The notes: a model not told the origin generated them from the sequence alone. Positions 1 to 8,980 are shown, numbered from the stretch's first letter. The stretch: DNA of 10,821 nucleotides from Alphaproteobacteria bacterium (GCA_024402835.1 JAKSSZ010000017.1:1-10821), one strand, 5' to 3'. Numbers and translations are program-made.

Positions 1-1766
1 CCTGTGGAACTGAAAAACAATAATGGAGTATGTGTATTTGCAACAAATACATTTACAACATAATCATCTTCTTTGGTGGTCATTGCATTTCTACCTTTGC
101 CACCACGTTTTTGCGCTTTATATGTATCAAGCGCAACACGTTTTATATAACCAGTATTAGAAACTGTGACAACCATATCTTCACGTGCAATTAAATCTTC
201 GATATCTATGTCTATTTCAGCATCAGAGATTTCTGTTCTGCGAGGTTGTGACCAATTATCACGAACAGCAGATGTTTCATCACGTATAATTTGTATGATA
301 CGTTCACGACTACTTAAAATAGCAAGTAAATCTTTTATTTGTGCGCCAAGTTCTGTTAAATCATCATGAATTTTGTCACGTTCAAGACCTGTCAATCTGT
401 GTAATTGCAATTCAAGAATTGCCTTTGCTTGGTCTTCGGACATATAGAATTGACCGTCTTTGTATTCTGTGTTTGGATCTTCTATTAAATTAATATAAGA
501 TTCAATATCAGATGCAGCCCACCCACGAGAAACAAGTGCAACACGTGCATCGTCTGGATTTGCAGATTCTTTGATTAACTTTATAACTTCATCTAAATTA
601 CCACAAGCAACAGACAAGCCCAATAATGTATGAGCACGATTTCTTGCTTTGTTCAAATCAAATATAGTTCTGCGACGAATAACTTCTTCGCGGAATTCTA
701 TGAAAGCGTCCAACACACTACGAACAGAAAATAACATTGGACGTCCACGATTTAATGCCATCATATTTACAGGGAAATTTGATTGCATTTCTGTGTATTG
801 GAACAAATGATTCAAAACAACTTCGGATATAGCATCACGTTTTAATTCAATAACTATGCGCAAGCCCTCTTTTGATGATTCATCACGAATATCTGTTATA
901 CCCTCTATCTTTTTATCTTTTACAAGTTCGGCTATTTTTATTATCAATTGTGATTTGTTAACCTGATATGGCAATTCATCAACTATGATTACAGGGTGAT
1001 CATGTGATGTTTCACAATGTGTTTTAGAACGAACAATTATTGAACCACGACCGGTAGTATGTGCCTTGTACGCACCAGCATGTCCCATAATAATACCACC
1101 CGTTGGAAAATCAGGTCCAGGTATTATAGAAAATAATTCATCATCCGTGATTTCACGATTATTTAATATTGCCAAAATACCGTTACAAATTTCACCAAGA
1201 TTATATGTAGGAACATTTGTTGCCATACCAACAGCGATACCAGAACCGCCATTTACCAAAAAGTTTGGAAACTTGGTCGGCAAAACAATTGGTTCTTGTA
1301 AAGTACCATCAAAGTTAGGTTGCCAATCAACTGTATCTTTATCTAAATCTTCCATTAAAGATGCGCCAAGTTTGGAAAGGCGTGCCTCGGTATAACGCAT
1401 AGCAGCAGGTTTATCGCCATCACGAGAACCAAAGTTACCCTGACCATGAACAAGCATTTCACCCATAGAGAAATCTTGAGCCATACGAGCCATTGCTTCA
1501 TATATGGAGCTGTCCCCGTGTGGATGGTAACGCCCCATAACATCACCGACTATACGAGCAGATTTAACAGTTGCTTTTGTTGCGGGTGCAACCTCGTTCA
1601 TAACGTATAAAATACGACGGTGAACAGGTTTACAACCGTCCCTGACATCTGGTAATGCACGATCAACAATAACCGACATAGCATAGTCAAGAAAACTTGT
1701 TCGCATTTCGTGTTCAATTGGAGATTGTGGAACTTTTATTTCATTTAATTCATTTATTTCTGACAT
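1..1766 (-). CDS. gyrA: DNA gyrase subunit A (3' end beyond the window)
   Basis: GyrA is the breakage-reunion subunit of DNA gyrase, which with GyrB introduces negative supercoils using ATP in the cytoplasm. The 588 complete codons visible contain the whole N-terminal winged-helix/tower part: [12 protein letters not shown] at residues 81-92 (quinolone-resistance region), then [10 protein letters not shown] with the active-site tyrosine at Tyr125 (E. coli Tyr122), [15 protein letters not shown], and a GyrA box QKRGGKG at 552-558 that opens the C-terminal beta-pinwheel. The GyrA box separates it from ParC, which lacks that motif. The rest of the pinwheel lies left of position 1. The ATG at 1766-1764 is chosen because AAAGGG (1775-1780) sits 8 nt upstream. 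At the two main quinolone positions the protein has Ser86 and Glu90; Glu is also the wild-type residue there in some bacteria, so this gives no sign of resistance. It has its own promoter, downstream of the TPR-gene terminator. Confidence 0.96.
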   Translation of the reverse strand, partial: MSEINELNEIKVPQSPIEHEMRTSFLDYAMSVIVDRALPDVRDGCKPVHRRILYVMNEVAPATKATVKSARIVGDVMGRYHPHGDSSIYEAMARMAQDFSMGEMLVHGQGNFGSRDGDKPAAMRYTEARLSKLGASLMEDLDKDTVDWQPNFDGTLQEPIVLPTKFPNFLVNGGSGIAVGMATNVPTYNLGEICNGILAILNNREITDDELFSIIPGPDFPTGGIIMGHAGAYKAHTTGRGSIIVRSKTHCETSHDHPVIIVDELPYQVNKSQLIIKIAELVKDKKIEGITDIRDESSKEGLRIVIELKRDAISEVVLNHLFQYTEMQSNFPVNMMALNRGRPMLFSVRSVLDAFIEFREEVIRRRTIFDLNKARNRAHTLLGLSVACGNLDEVIKLIKESANPDDARVALVSRGWAASDIESYINLIEDPNTEYKDGQFYMSEDQAKAILELQLHRLTGLERDKIHDDLTELGAQIKDLLAILSSRERIIQIIRDETSAVRDNWSQPRRTEISDAEIDIDIEDLIAREDMVVTVSNTGYIKRVALDTYKAQKRGGKGRNAMTTKEDDYVVNVFVANTHTPLLFFSST

Positions 1767-1795
1767 ACCTTTTTCCCTTTGATTTCTTTATATAA

Positions 1796-1825
1796 AAGAT
1801 AGCAAAAAATAGCCGTTTGGGTCAA
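1796..1825 (-). promoter_or_regulatory. Predicted sigma70-type promoter of gyrA
   Basis: On the minus strand, TTGACC (1820-1825) is followed after 18 bp by TATCTT (1796-1801). The expected start is near A1789, giving a leader of about 23 nt that carries the AAAGGG ribosome site at 1775-1780. It lies just after the terminator of the upstream transcription unit, where an independent gyrA promoter would be expected. The call rests on consensus matching only. Confidence 0.6.
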
Positions 1826-1838
1826 GAAAAAAGCATAA

Positions 1839-1865
1839 AAAAGGTCAGAAAAATTCTGACCTTTT
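1839..1865 (-). terminator. Intrinsic terminator after the TPR gene
   Basis: A perfect 12-bp stem (1839-1850 with 1854-1865) closes on a 3-nt loop. Read on the minus strand it runs into TTTTTTATGCTTTTTT, a good U-tract. It begins 26 nt past the stop codon of the TPR gene and ends the rsmE-pseudouridine synthase-TPR unit before the gyrA promoter. On the plus strand only four T follow the core, so it should act mainly in the minus direction. Confidence 0.85.
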
Positions 1866-1890
1866 GTGGAGATAAAAACATTGACTTTTT

Positions 1891-2847
1891 TTACTTTTCC
1901 AAATCGTTTATCAAACCTTGGATTCTGGAAACACTTTCTTCGTCTGCCAAATTTGTAGCAATAACAAATGCAGATTGTAAATCTGTCTTTGCGGCCTCTA
2001 TATTTCCAACTTTCAAATTCAAAGCAGCCGATTTTTCATAACAAGACATAGCCATACTTGCTTGTTCTTCACTGGATTCTGCGGAAGATGCGCCCTGAAT
2101 TAATTCAGAAACAACACGAACAGCAGCGGTGTAATCATTTATAGCAGATGTATAATCACCAATTGCTGTATATGCTTCGGCACGTTCTGCATATACATTT
2201 GCACTGACTGTACCATCAGCACGAGCAAGAGAATTAGTATAATCTGCAATTGCACCATTCCAATTCTTTAACCACAAATTCAACTGACCACGTTTTGCAT
2301 ATAAATTACGCATAGATAAAATATCAGAAGGTTTTTGTGCATGTGCAGCCAAAGCATTATTTATATTATTCAAAGCAGATTCATAATTTTCCATTCTGGT
2401 ATCAAGTAATGCTTTGTCATAAAAAGCAACAGCATTTAAAGAATCTTGTTCAATAGCGGAATCAAAATCTTCCATTGCTTTTTGATATTCGCCCATTTGC
2501 ATATAAATTTCACCACGTAAAGCATAAGCATTTGTATTTTTATCAACATCTATCGCTGATTCTAAATCGGTAATAGCACCTGCCATATCACCAGAAGCGA
2601 TTTTTGTTTTTGCAGAATCAATATAAGAAGTTGATTGCTCTAAACTTTCTTCGGTAATAACAACACTTTGTAATGTTGGATGAAATATTTCATGACTGCG
2701 TCCCAAAATATAAAATGTAGCAGCAATAAAAAATAAAATTATAAACCAATAAATATATATAGACCAAGACCATGTATTGGCGCTGTTAGTGTGGGTTTTA
2801 GCAATTACTTTTTTTGTAGCAATCGTTTTTTTGTGTTGGGTTTTCAT
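1891..2847 (-). CDS. Membrane-anchored TPR-repeat protein
   Basis: A 318-residue protein with a Lys-rich N-terminus (1-18), one hydrophobic segment at about 28-48, and a soluble remainder made of about six tetratricopeptide repeats at roughly 72-103, 105-137, 139-171, 180-213, 216-249 and 266-299. Repeat signatures are visible, for example GEYQKAMEDFDSAIEQD, GDYTSAINDYTAAV and GNIEAAKTDLQSAF. By the positive-inside rule the lysines stay in the cytoplasm and the TPR domain faces the periplasm. TPR folds are protein-docking scaffolds with no catalytic activity of their own, so the partner is unknown and no gene name can be given. It is the last gene of the unit, 29 nt after the pseudouridine synthase, and has the strongest ribosome site there (AGGAG at 2854-2858, 6 nt from the ATG). 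A link to RNA modification is not evident from the sequence; it may only share transcription. Confidence 0.85.
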   Translation of the reverse strand: MKTQHKKTIATKKVIAKTHTNSANTWSWSIYIYWFIILFFIAATFYILGRSHEIFHPTLQSVVITEESLEQSTSYIDSAKTKIASGDMAGAITDLESAIDVDKNTNAYALRGEIYMQMGEYQKAMEDFDSAIEQDSLNAVAFYDKALLDTRMENYESALNNINNALAAHAQKPSDILSMRNLYAKRGQLNLWLKNWNGAIADYTNSLARADGTVSANVYAERAEAYTAIGDYTSAINDYTAAVRVVSELIQGASSAESSEEQASMAMSCYEKSAALNLKVGNIEAAKTDLQSAFVIATNLADEESVSRIQGLINDLEK

Positions 2848-2860
2848 GTTTCTCTCCTCG

Positions 2861-2879
2861 GTTTATATAAACAAGTTTA
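2861..2879. repeat. Overlapping palindromes upstream of the TPR gene
   Basis: GTTTATATAAAC (2861-2872) is a perfect 12-bp palindrome. Its right arm TAAAC also pairs with GTTTA at 2875-2879, giving a second inverted repeat. The result is three alternating GTTTA/TAAAC half-sites at 7-nt spacing, between the stop codon of the pseudouridine synthase and the ribosome site of the TPR gene. It could be a small operator or part of an internal promoter (minus-strand TTGAAA about 17-19 bp upstream of TTTATATA), or a chance outcome in very AT-rich DNA. Confidence 0.35.
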
Positions 2880-3575
2880 AAGATTTTTTTTCAATAGGTC
2901 AATTGTTTTCTTATCTATTTTGATTATTTTCCCAACAGGTAAATTTTTTAATTGTGTATTTCCAAATTCAATACGATGTAAATCTATGATTGGACATCCT
3001 ATGTATTTAAAAACTATGCGTATTTCGTTTTTTTTGCCTTCATCTATTTTTACTTTTACAGTATCTTTGTTTAATATCGTTATATTCATAGGTCTGTATT
3101 TTATACCATCTATACAGACACCACCACGTGCTATATTTAACTTTTCATCAGAAAGATTTTTTATTTTTGCAATATAAGTTTTTGTAATGTGCGAACTGGG
3201 CAATGTTAATTGACGCGCAAGTTGCCCATCATTTGTTAATAATAATAATCCCGTTGTTTTGTAATCAAGACGACCAACATATTTTAATTTTGAAAATTTT
3301 TTATCCAAACAATCGTATATTGTTTTGCGACCATTTGGATCATAAGTTGATGTTATTGTATTTATTGGTTTATGAAACATATATAATTGTGTTTCTGTTT
3401 GTGGTTCTATGGCTTTATTATCAACAAGTATTTTTTCAGTTCCATCAACAAAAAAAACAGGTGTTGTAATAATTTGTCCGTTTACAGATATATGACCAGA
3501 CAATATTAAATTTTCCGCTTGTCTGCGTGAAGCGATACCATTGTCCGACAAATATTTTGCAAGACGAATTTTCAT
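2877..3575 (-). CDS. rRNA pseudouridine synthase, RsuA/RluB family
   Basis: This enzyme isomerises a specific uridine in ribosomal RNA to pseudouridine. The 232 residues contain an N-terminal S4 RNA-binding domain (about 1-50, beginning MKIRLAKYLSDNGIASRRQA), then the catalytic domain: motif I around LYMFHKPINTITS (64-76), and the signature GRLDYKTTGLLLLTNDG at 101-117 with the catalytic aspartate at Asp104. The family's EGxxxxIR segment (EGKKNEIRIVF, 179-189) and the downstream HRIEFG are also present. Length and the S4 domain fit the RsuA/RluB/RluE/RluF group. RluB (23S rRNA position 2605) is the likeliest member in an alphaproteobacterium, but the target cannot be fixed from the sequence. 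The start overlaps the rsmE stop as ATGA (3572-3575), and AAAGG at 3586-3590 inside rsmE serves as ribosome site, so translation is probably coupled. Confidence 0.92.
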   Translation of the reverse strand: MKIRLAKYLSDNGIASRRQAENLILSGHISVNGQIITTPVFFVDGTEKILVDNKAIEPQTETQLYMFHKPINTITSTYDPNGRKTIYDCLDKKFSKLKYVGRLDYKTTGLLLLTNDGQLARQLTLPSSHITKTYIAKIKNLSDEKLNIARGGVCIDGIKYRPMNITILNKDTVKVKIDEGKKNEIRIVFKYIGCPIIDLHRIEFGNTQLKNLPVGKIIKIDKKTIDLLKKNL

Positions 3576-4231
3576 TTGTTTATAACCTTTGCTATGGCAA
3601 CGACACCAGCCACTTCGGCACGCAAAATTGTTTTACCCAAAGATAAATGTTGCGCGGAACTGTTATCTATTAAATCAAATTCATGTTGAGAAAAGCCACC
3701 TTCGGGACCAACGAATACTTTATTATATAACAACGATGTTTTTGATATTTCCATATCATGCCCCGCCCTTTCATCTGCAATTATTATTGTATTCAAATCA
3801 ACATCTGAAAATTTTATTGGGTCACGTAATTTTGGAATACTGTTACGATTTGATTGTTCAGATGCTTCTATAATTATTTTTTTTATACGTTCCCAATTTA
3901 TATGATGCGCAACCGTTCTTTCCGTTATAACAGGTTGTAAAACAGATATTCCCATTTGGGTCGCCATATTAACCAATTCATCTGTCTTTTTTATTGGTGC
4001 AAAATATAATTCAATATCATTACATGGGTCAATATGTTCCGTTTGAGATATGGCAGTAATGTATTTATCATCATCTGATAAAATTGCGTTATATTCAATA
4101 CCATTATTAAATACAAGACATTTATTCGTGCGCATAACATGTCGTAAATAATGAGATATTGTTTTATCTATTGCTATTTTATCATTTAATATAATTTCTT
4201 TATCTATATATATACGTGGTGTGTTTTGCAT
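3572..4231 (-). CDS. rsmE: 16S rRNA (uracil(1498)-N3)-methyltransferase
   Basis: RsmE uses S-adenosylmethionine to methylate N3 of U1498 in 16S rRNA, near the decoding site of the 30S subunit. The 219 residues show the N-terminal PUA-like part with HYLRHVMR (27-34), then the SPOUT (knotted) methyltransferase domain: KKTDELVNMATQMGISVLQP (81-100), EQSNRNSIPKL (125-135), the cofactor-binding loop GPEGGF (175-180), and the knot segment LSLGKTILRAEVAGVVA (196-212). In most relatives the last segment reads LG.RILR.ETA, so Val at 207 in place of Thr is a mild change. The protein is slightly short for the family (about 240). It is first in a minus-strand unit with the pseudouridine synthase. No Shine-Dalgarno sequence precedes the ATG, and the nearest -10-like box would start the mRNA only about 3 nt upstream. 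Confidence 0.94.
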   Translation of the reverse strand: MQNTPRIYIDKEIILNDKIAIDKTISHYLRHVMRTNKCLVFNNGIEYNAILSDDDKYITAISQTEHIDPCNDIELYFAPIKKTDELVNMATQMGISVLQPVITERTVAHHINWERIKKIIIEASEQSNRNSIPKLRDPIKFSDVDLNTIIIADERAGHDMEISKTSLLYNKVFVGPEGGFSQHEFDLIDNSSAQHLSLGKTILRAEVAGVVAIAKVINK

Positions 4232-4240
4232 TTTTTAATC

Positions 4241-4269
4241 TTTATATGAAGTTATTTTTATGATATAAT
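4241..4269. promoter_or_regulatory. Overlapping divergent promoters of rsmE and the virD4-like gene
   Basis: On the plus strand TGATATAAT (4261-4269) is a perfect extended -10, predicting a start at 4276/4277, which is the A of the coupling-protein ATG. On the minus strand TATAAA (4241-4246) predicts a start near 4234, three bases before the rsmE ATG. The two boxes are exactly 17 bp apart, so each lies at the -35 position of the other. The plus-strand element is convincing; the minus-strand one is weak and rests on AT-rich hexamers. Confidence 0.5.
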
Positions 4270-4276
4270 ACCAATT

Positions 4277-6544
4277 ATGGCAGGGAAATTCAAATTTTTA
4301 TCAGTAAGTGGTGAAGGCAAAGGTTTAGATATATTTAATTCTAAGTCTTATAAAGAGCATGAACAAGCACCAGTTGCAAGAATCTGTTGGGAAATAAGAT
4401 GGTGGGCTGGAATATGGCTTATTTGTGCTTTGGCTTTTGGATTATCTTTTGCTATTGAACACATTTGGCGATATGGCTGGTCAGATGCAACACAAGTATG
4501 GGTTTGGGTTTATCTGAAAAATTTTATTAGTTCTTTTGGTATTTCGGCTATTGCAGAGATTCCGTATTGGATTTCAAGAACAGTTGCGCATCCAGATATT
4601 GCAAGTATAACCCCGATATTGCCTGTTATCGCCTATTACTTTTTAGCAGATGCAACTTTGGTTTCCGAATTTAACCCAAATGGAAAAGATAAATATGATG
4701 AAAAATCATCACGTAAAGCAAATGCCGAAGATATCAAAAAGATGAGGAAGTATGCCGATAACAAGGAAGGATTATTCAATGGATTCTGCACAATATTAGG
4801 GTATTTCAAAGACAAAGGTAAATTAAAACCGCTTATGTTAGACGATACATTATCAACATTATGTGTTGCCCCCCCAGGAACTGGTAAATCCGCAGGTGTC
4901 GTTATTCCAACAATTTTGGAATGCGATACAATGTCAATGATTATAAATGACCCAAAACCAGAATTAGATATGAAAACATCCGCATATCGTGCAACGATTG
5001 GACCAGTATTTATATTAAATTGGGGTGGTCAAGATGAACCAGAAAAAGGTATTTATTATCCATCATGGAATCCATTGTCACCAGAACATGTTCCATATAA
5101 TCCAGAAAAACGTGATTTGTATGTTGATGCAATTTGTAAAGTTTTGGTCCCAGATGCAAAAGGAAGTGCAGACCCACACTGGGCACAAACTGGTAGAGCC
5201 GGATTGGCAGGTTTAGTTCATTTTATTATATCAAAAATAGAAAGAGCAAAAGCAAATGATTATTTTTATAGTCGTATAAGTTCGGGAACTTTCAACGACG
5301 ATGATAAGACATTATTAGGTGAATATTATTTATCTATGATGAATGACCCAAATGCATACGCAGCATACGCACTGTTGCAAAGGAATGAATTAAATATTAC
5401 AAATTTTGTTCCAGTTGGAACATGGGAACATATACCAGATGCATGGCATGGCAAAGAAGCATCTTTTTCTATGATTTTAGATTGGATAACCGCAAGCCAA
5501 GTTGATATTGCACAACAAATGGAAGAAAAAAAGCAAATGGGCGACCAAATGCTTATGATGGAAGACCCAATAAAAGATTTATTTTTAAATGCTGTTGACG
5601 AATCAAGAAAATACGCATATTCATCCAGAGCAGTAGCAGAATTAACACAACTTGCAAATACACCAGATAAAGAACGTGGTTCTATATTATCAACAATGAT
5701 GGAAGGATTAAATATATTCCGTAATGCAGCTGTCCGTAACAGAACAAGCCATTCAGATTTTCACTTTTCTGATTTAAGAGGTATGAAAGACCCCAGAGAT
5801 GGAAAAATAAAACCGGTAAGTATTTATTTATCAATTAATTTAGTAGATGCACAAGCATTGAATCCAATTACCGCTATATTTATTGAATTAATGTCAAATT
5901 ATTTAATTGCACATAAACCGGGCGATATTGTTGATGGTGAAAAAGTTGGTCCATGTGATGTATTATTCGTATTAGATGAAATGCCAAAAATGCAAAAATT
6001 AGATGCCGTTATCCAAGGTCCTGATTTAGGTCGTGGTCAAAGAGTATCTTATCTTATCATCGCCCAAGATTTACACCAGATTCAGGAAAAATATGGTCCA
6101 GATGCTGCGTCAACAATTATTTCAACAACCGCTGCAAAAATTGTTTTAAGACAAAACGATCCGGATTCTGCAAAAAGATTTGTTGAAATGATTGGAAACA
6201 AAATCGTTGAAAAAATTGAAAAAGATAAAGATGGCAAAGATGTTGCAAAACCAAAAGAAGAAGAATTATATTCAATGAAAGATATAATGAAATTAGAGGA
6301 AGAAAAACAACTTGTTATTTACCAAGGTTTCTATCACAGACCAATTGAAGCTACACAAGTTAGATATTATAATAGCAAAACAGAAATTGAAAAAAAGTTA
6401 AATGCAAAATATAAAATGGGTAAAGCCGCCCCATTACCAGAATTTTTAATTCCATTTCATCACGCCGTTATGGGATACGAAGGGACACCAAAATATCTGG
6501 ATCCACAAACCAAAGAAGTAAAGATATTAGAACCAGTAAAATAA
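4277..6544 (+). CDS. virD4: VirD4/TraG-family type IV secretion coupling protein ATPase
   Basis: Coupling proteins are hexameric inner-membrane ATPases that feed DNA-protein complexes or effector proteins to a type IV secretion channel. The 755 residues begin with a short cytoplasmic stretch, a transmembrane segment at about 43-61, a hydrophobic/amphipathic region at 72-100 and a second membrane segment at about 110-128. Next come Walker A APPGTGKS (198-205), PSWNPL (262-267), DPHWAQTGRAGLAGLVHFI (299-317), a large all-alpha-like region with ERGSILSTM (466-474), PVSIYLSINL (513-522), Walker B LFVLDE (563-568), the IAQDLHQIQEKYG motif (595-607) and RQNDPDSA (625-632), ending with a charged tail. 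These are the ordered hallmarks of the family. It is longer than typical VirD4 proteins (about 550-670). The ATG is the only plausible start: the next in-frame Met is about 156, and no ribosome site precedes it. The name is a family label; no VirB gene is nearby, so the secretion system it serves is unknown. Confidence 0.93.
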   Translation: MAGKFKFLSVSGEGKGLDIFNSKSYKEHEQAPVARICWEIRWWAGIWLICALAFGLSFAIEHIWRYGWSDATQVWVWVYLKNFISSFGISAIAEIPYWISRTVAHPDIASITPILPVIAYYFLADATLVSEFNPNGKDKYDEKSSRKANAEDIKKMRKYADNKEGLFNGFCTILGYFKDKGKLKPLMLDDTLSTLCVAPPGTGKSAGVVIPTILECDTMSMIINDPKPELDMKTSAYRATIGPVFILNWGGQDEPEKGIYYPSWNPLSPEHVPYNPEKRDLYVDAICKVLVPDAKGSADPHWAQTGRAGLAGLVHFIISKIERAKANDYFYSRISSGTFNDDDKTLLGEYYLSMMNDPNAYAAYALLQRNELNITNFVPVGTWEHIPDAWHGKEASFSMILDWITASQVDIAQQMEEKKQMGDQMLMMEDPIKDLFLNAVDESRKYAYSSRAVAELTQLANTPDKERGSILSTMMEGLNIFRNAAVRNRTSHSDFHFSDLRGMKDPRDGKIKPVSIYLSINLVDAQALNPITAIFIELMSNYLIAHKPGDIVDGEKVGPCDVLFVLDEMPKMQKLDAVIQGPDLGRGQRVSYLIIAQDLHQIQEKYGPDAASTIISTTAAKIVLRQNDPDSAKRFVEMIGNKIVEKIEKDKDGKDVAKPKEEELYSMKDIMKLEEEKQLVIYQGFYHRPIEATQVRYYNSKTEIEKKLNAKYKMGKAAPLPEFLIPFHHAVMGYEGTPKYLDPQTKEVKILEPVK

Positions 6545-6570
6545 AAATCCCGATATTTATCGGGATTTTT
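6543..6570. terminator. Bidirectional intrinsic terminator between virD4-like gene and infB
   Basis: A perfect 12-bp inverted repeat (6543-6554 with 6559-6570) closes on the loop ATTT. Its core TCCCGAT/ATCGGGA is flanked by five A on one side and five T on the other, so each strand ends in a U-tract. It overlaps the TAA of the coupling-protein gene (6542-6544) and lies 20 nt past the infB stop. Two convergent genes therefore share one terminator. Confidence 0.92.
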
Positions 6571-6589
6571 ATATAGGTATTACAATATA

Positions 6590-8980
6590 TTATAATTCGG
6601 TTTTTACTTCCTGAATTTCATAACATTCTACACGATCACCTTCTTTTAAATCGTTGTATTTATCGAAACTCATACCGAATTCAACACCGACAGTTACTTC
6701 GGATACTTCGTTTTTCTCGCGTCGTAATTCCCCTATTTTTCCATCATAAATTACAACATTATCACGAAGCAAACGAACAAGTGCGGTCTTTTTAATTACA
6801 CCTTCGGAAACACGACAACCTGCAACACGGATTCCTTTACCAACTGTGAACAAAGCAATAACATCCGCATAGCCAATAAAGTTTTCGTTTTTTTCTGGTG
6901 CAAGTTTTCCAGATAATATTTCTTTGATTTCATCTGTTATACGATATACAACACTGTGATAACGTATATCTATACCATTATTACGCGCCATATCACGAAC
7001 AGCAGAATCTGCACGAACATTAAATGCGATAATAACAGCACCAGATGCAGTTGCAAGACGAATATCACCTTCGGTTATTTGACCAACACCAGCAGATAAT
7101 AAATCAACAGACGCTTTGTCCGAATTAAATCCACGCAACATATCAGAAATTGCTTCTACGGAACCCTGAACGTCTGCACGTAATATTACAGGCAAAGACA
7201 ATTTTTTTGTTTCATCACGTTTAGCAAACAATTCTTCTAATGATGAATGTTTAACAGCATTGGCTTTGTCTTTTGCTTTTTGAACGCGATATGCAGCAAC
7301 TTCACGAGTTTGCGCTTCGGTTTCCATAACATGTAATTCATCACCCGCATTTGGAACAGATTCCAACCCTAAAACAATTGCAGGTTGTCCAGGTTTTACA
7401 AATTTAACACGTGTACCATTTGAATTTATCAAAGCACGAACACGACCAAATGTTTCGCCAACAACAAAAACATCACCAACAGACAAAGTTCCCTGACGCA
7501 TCAAAACTGTTGCAACAGCACCAAGCCCTTTTTCCATTTTTGCCTCTACCACATAGGCCGATGCATACATATCAGCATCTGCTTTTAAGTCCATAAGTTC
7601 GGCTTGGAGTAAAATGGCTTCTTCGAGTTTATCCATTCCCATTTTTGTTTTTGCAGATATTTCTATGCATTGAATATCACCACCCATAGATTCAACTTGG
7701 ACTTCTTGTTGTAATAAATCAAGTTTAACTTTTTCTGGGTTTGCTTCGGGCAAATCACATTTATTTATAGCAACTATAAATGGAACATGAGCGGCACGAA
7801 TATGATGAATTGCTTCTATGGTTTGTGGCATTATTGAATCATTTGCTGCTACAACCAAAACAACTATATCCGCAATTTGTGCGCCACGTGCGCGCATTGC
7901 TGTAAATGTTTCGTGTCCAGGTGTATCCAAGAAAGTTATAACCGCACCAGATTTTGTTTGCACTTCGTATGCGGAAATATGCTGTGTTATTCCACCCGCT
8001 TCACCAGCAACTACATTTGCGTTACGAAAAGCATCCAACAAAGATGTTTTTCCATGATCAACGTGTCCCACAACTGTAACAACCGGCGCACGATGTTGTA
8101 ATCTTTCGGCATTTGGTTGTTGTTCCAAAATATCTACATAAGGTTTTACTTCTATACGTTTAACTTTTGCACCAAATTCAGATGCAACTAATTCAGCCGT
8201 ATCCGCATCAATAGATTGATTTTGGGAAGCCATCATTCCCATTTCCATCAATTTTTTAATCACATTACCAACTTTTTCAGCCATCGCAGCAGCTAAATCT
8301 TTTACTACTATGGTGTCAGACAATGTGACAACACGTTCTATTTTTTGTGGTGCTTTAAATTCAGCACGCGCTTTTTCACGTAATCTTTTTAATGACGCTT
8401 CACTTCTGCGACGATTTGCACCACGAATACCTATTTCTGTATCATCATCGTCATCATCACCACCAATAACAATATCATGTATAGATATTTTTTTTGGCTG
8501 TTGATGATCTTTTTTAAATCCATTATTATTTTTTTGATAACGATTTTCTGTATTATCTTCATATCCAGATTTAGAAAACGAAGGACCTTTTTTTTGTCTG
8601 TCCATTGGACGAACAACAGGTTCTTCTTCGGCAACAGATTCTTGATTTTTTAATTCACTCAAAGCAGCCTGCATTTCTGCACGTTGTTTTTCGGCTTCTT
8701 CTTCGCGTTTGCGATTAGCCTCTTCTTCTTCTTTACGTTTTCTTTCGCGTTCTGCTTTTTCTTGTTGTGCTTTGGCCACAACCTCTCTTAGACGTTCTTC
8801 GGTCGGAGAAAGTTTTTTTTCTTCGTTTTGTTTTGGTTGTGGTGTATCAGTCAAAACACCCCCGCCAGGTTTTTTTATACCTATTACACGACGACGTGTA
8901 ACATCAACAGTTCCATGTTTTGTTTGGACTGTTTCTGTACTATTGGGATTTTTACTTAGTGATAATGTCAATATCGCCAC
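6590..8980 (-). CDS. infB: Translation initiation factor IF-2
   Basis: IF-2 is the GTPase that brings fMet-tRNA to the 30S subunit and promotes 50S joining. The 796 residues have a charged N-terminal region with a strongly helical Glu/Lys/Arg stretch (about 58-118), a six-Asp run (175-180), an IF2_N-type domain (about 215-265), and a complete G domain: GHVDHGKT (305-312), GGITQ (329-333), DTPGH (352-356), NKCD (406-409) and SAK (442-444). Beta-barrel domain II, domain III and the fMet-tRNA-binding C-terminal domain follow. It is the second gene after nusA. The first in-frame start is GTG at 8980, but it touches AAAGG with no spacer. TTG at 8969-8971 has AAAGGTGG (8977-8984) ending 5 nt upstream and is the likelier real start, giving 793 residues. 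A shared terminator follows directly, with no rbfA. Confidence 0.97.
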   Translation of the reverse strand: MAILTLSLSKNPNSTETVQTKHGTVDVTRRRVIGIKKPGGGVLTDTPQPKQNEEKKLSPTEERLREVVAKAQQEKAERERKRKEEEEANRKREEEAEKQRAEMQAALSELKNQESVAEEEPVVRPMDRQKKGPSFSKSGYEDNTENRYQKNNNGFKKDHQQPKKISIHDIVIGGDDDDDDTEIGIRGANRRRSEASLKRLREKARAEFKAPQKIERVVTLSDTIVVKDLAAAMAEKVGNVIKKLMEMGMMASQNQSIDADTAELVASEFGAKVKRIEVKPYVDILEQQPNAERLQHRAPVVTVVGHVDHGKTSLLDAFRNANVVAGEAGGITQHISAYEVQTKSGAVITFLDTPGHETFTAMRARGAQIADIVVLVVAANDSIMPQTIEAIHHIRAAHVPFIVAINKCDLPEANPEKVKLDLLQQEVQVESMGGDIQCIEISAKTKMGMDKLEEAILLQAELMDLKADADMYASAYVVEAKMEKGLGAVATVLMRQGTLSVGDVFVVGETFGRVRALINSNGTRVKFVKPGQPAIVLGLESVPNAGDELHVMETEAQTREVAAYRVQKAKDKANAVKHSSLEELFAKRDETKKLSLPVILRADVQGSVEAISDMLRGFNSDKASVDLLSAGVGQITEGDIRLATASGAVIIAFNVRADSAVRDMARNNGIDIRYHSVVYRITDEIKEILSGKLAPEKNENFIGYADVIALFTVGKGIRVAGCRVSEGVIKKTALVRLLRDNVVIYDGKIGELRREKNEVSEVTVGVEFGMSFDKYNDLKEGDRVECYEIQEVKTEL

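Noticed and set aside
1066..1395. 109-codon plus-strand frame inside gyrA
   Set aside because: It is antisense to the highly conserved gyrase core, whose reading frame is fully supported by motifs.
1497..1511. Ser86/Glu90 in GyrA as possible quinolone-resistance changes
   Set aside because: Ser at the first position is the susceptible type, and Glu at the second is wild type in several bacterial groups, so no resistance mutation is indicated.
3203..3469. 88-codon plus-strand frame within the pseudouridine synthase gene
   Set aside because: It is the antisense shadow of a gene whose catalytic motif is intact; its hydrophobic content follows from the AT-rich complementary strand.
8441..8458. 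GAT/GAC repeat encoding six aspartates in IF-2
   Set aside because: It lies in the variable, disordered N-terminal region of IF-2, where acidic low-complexity runs are common; nothing indicates phase variation, since a triplet repeat would not shift the frame.
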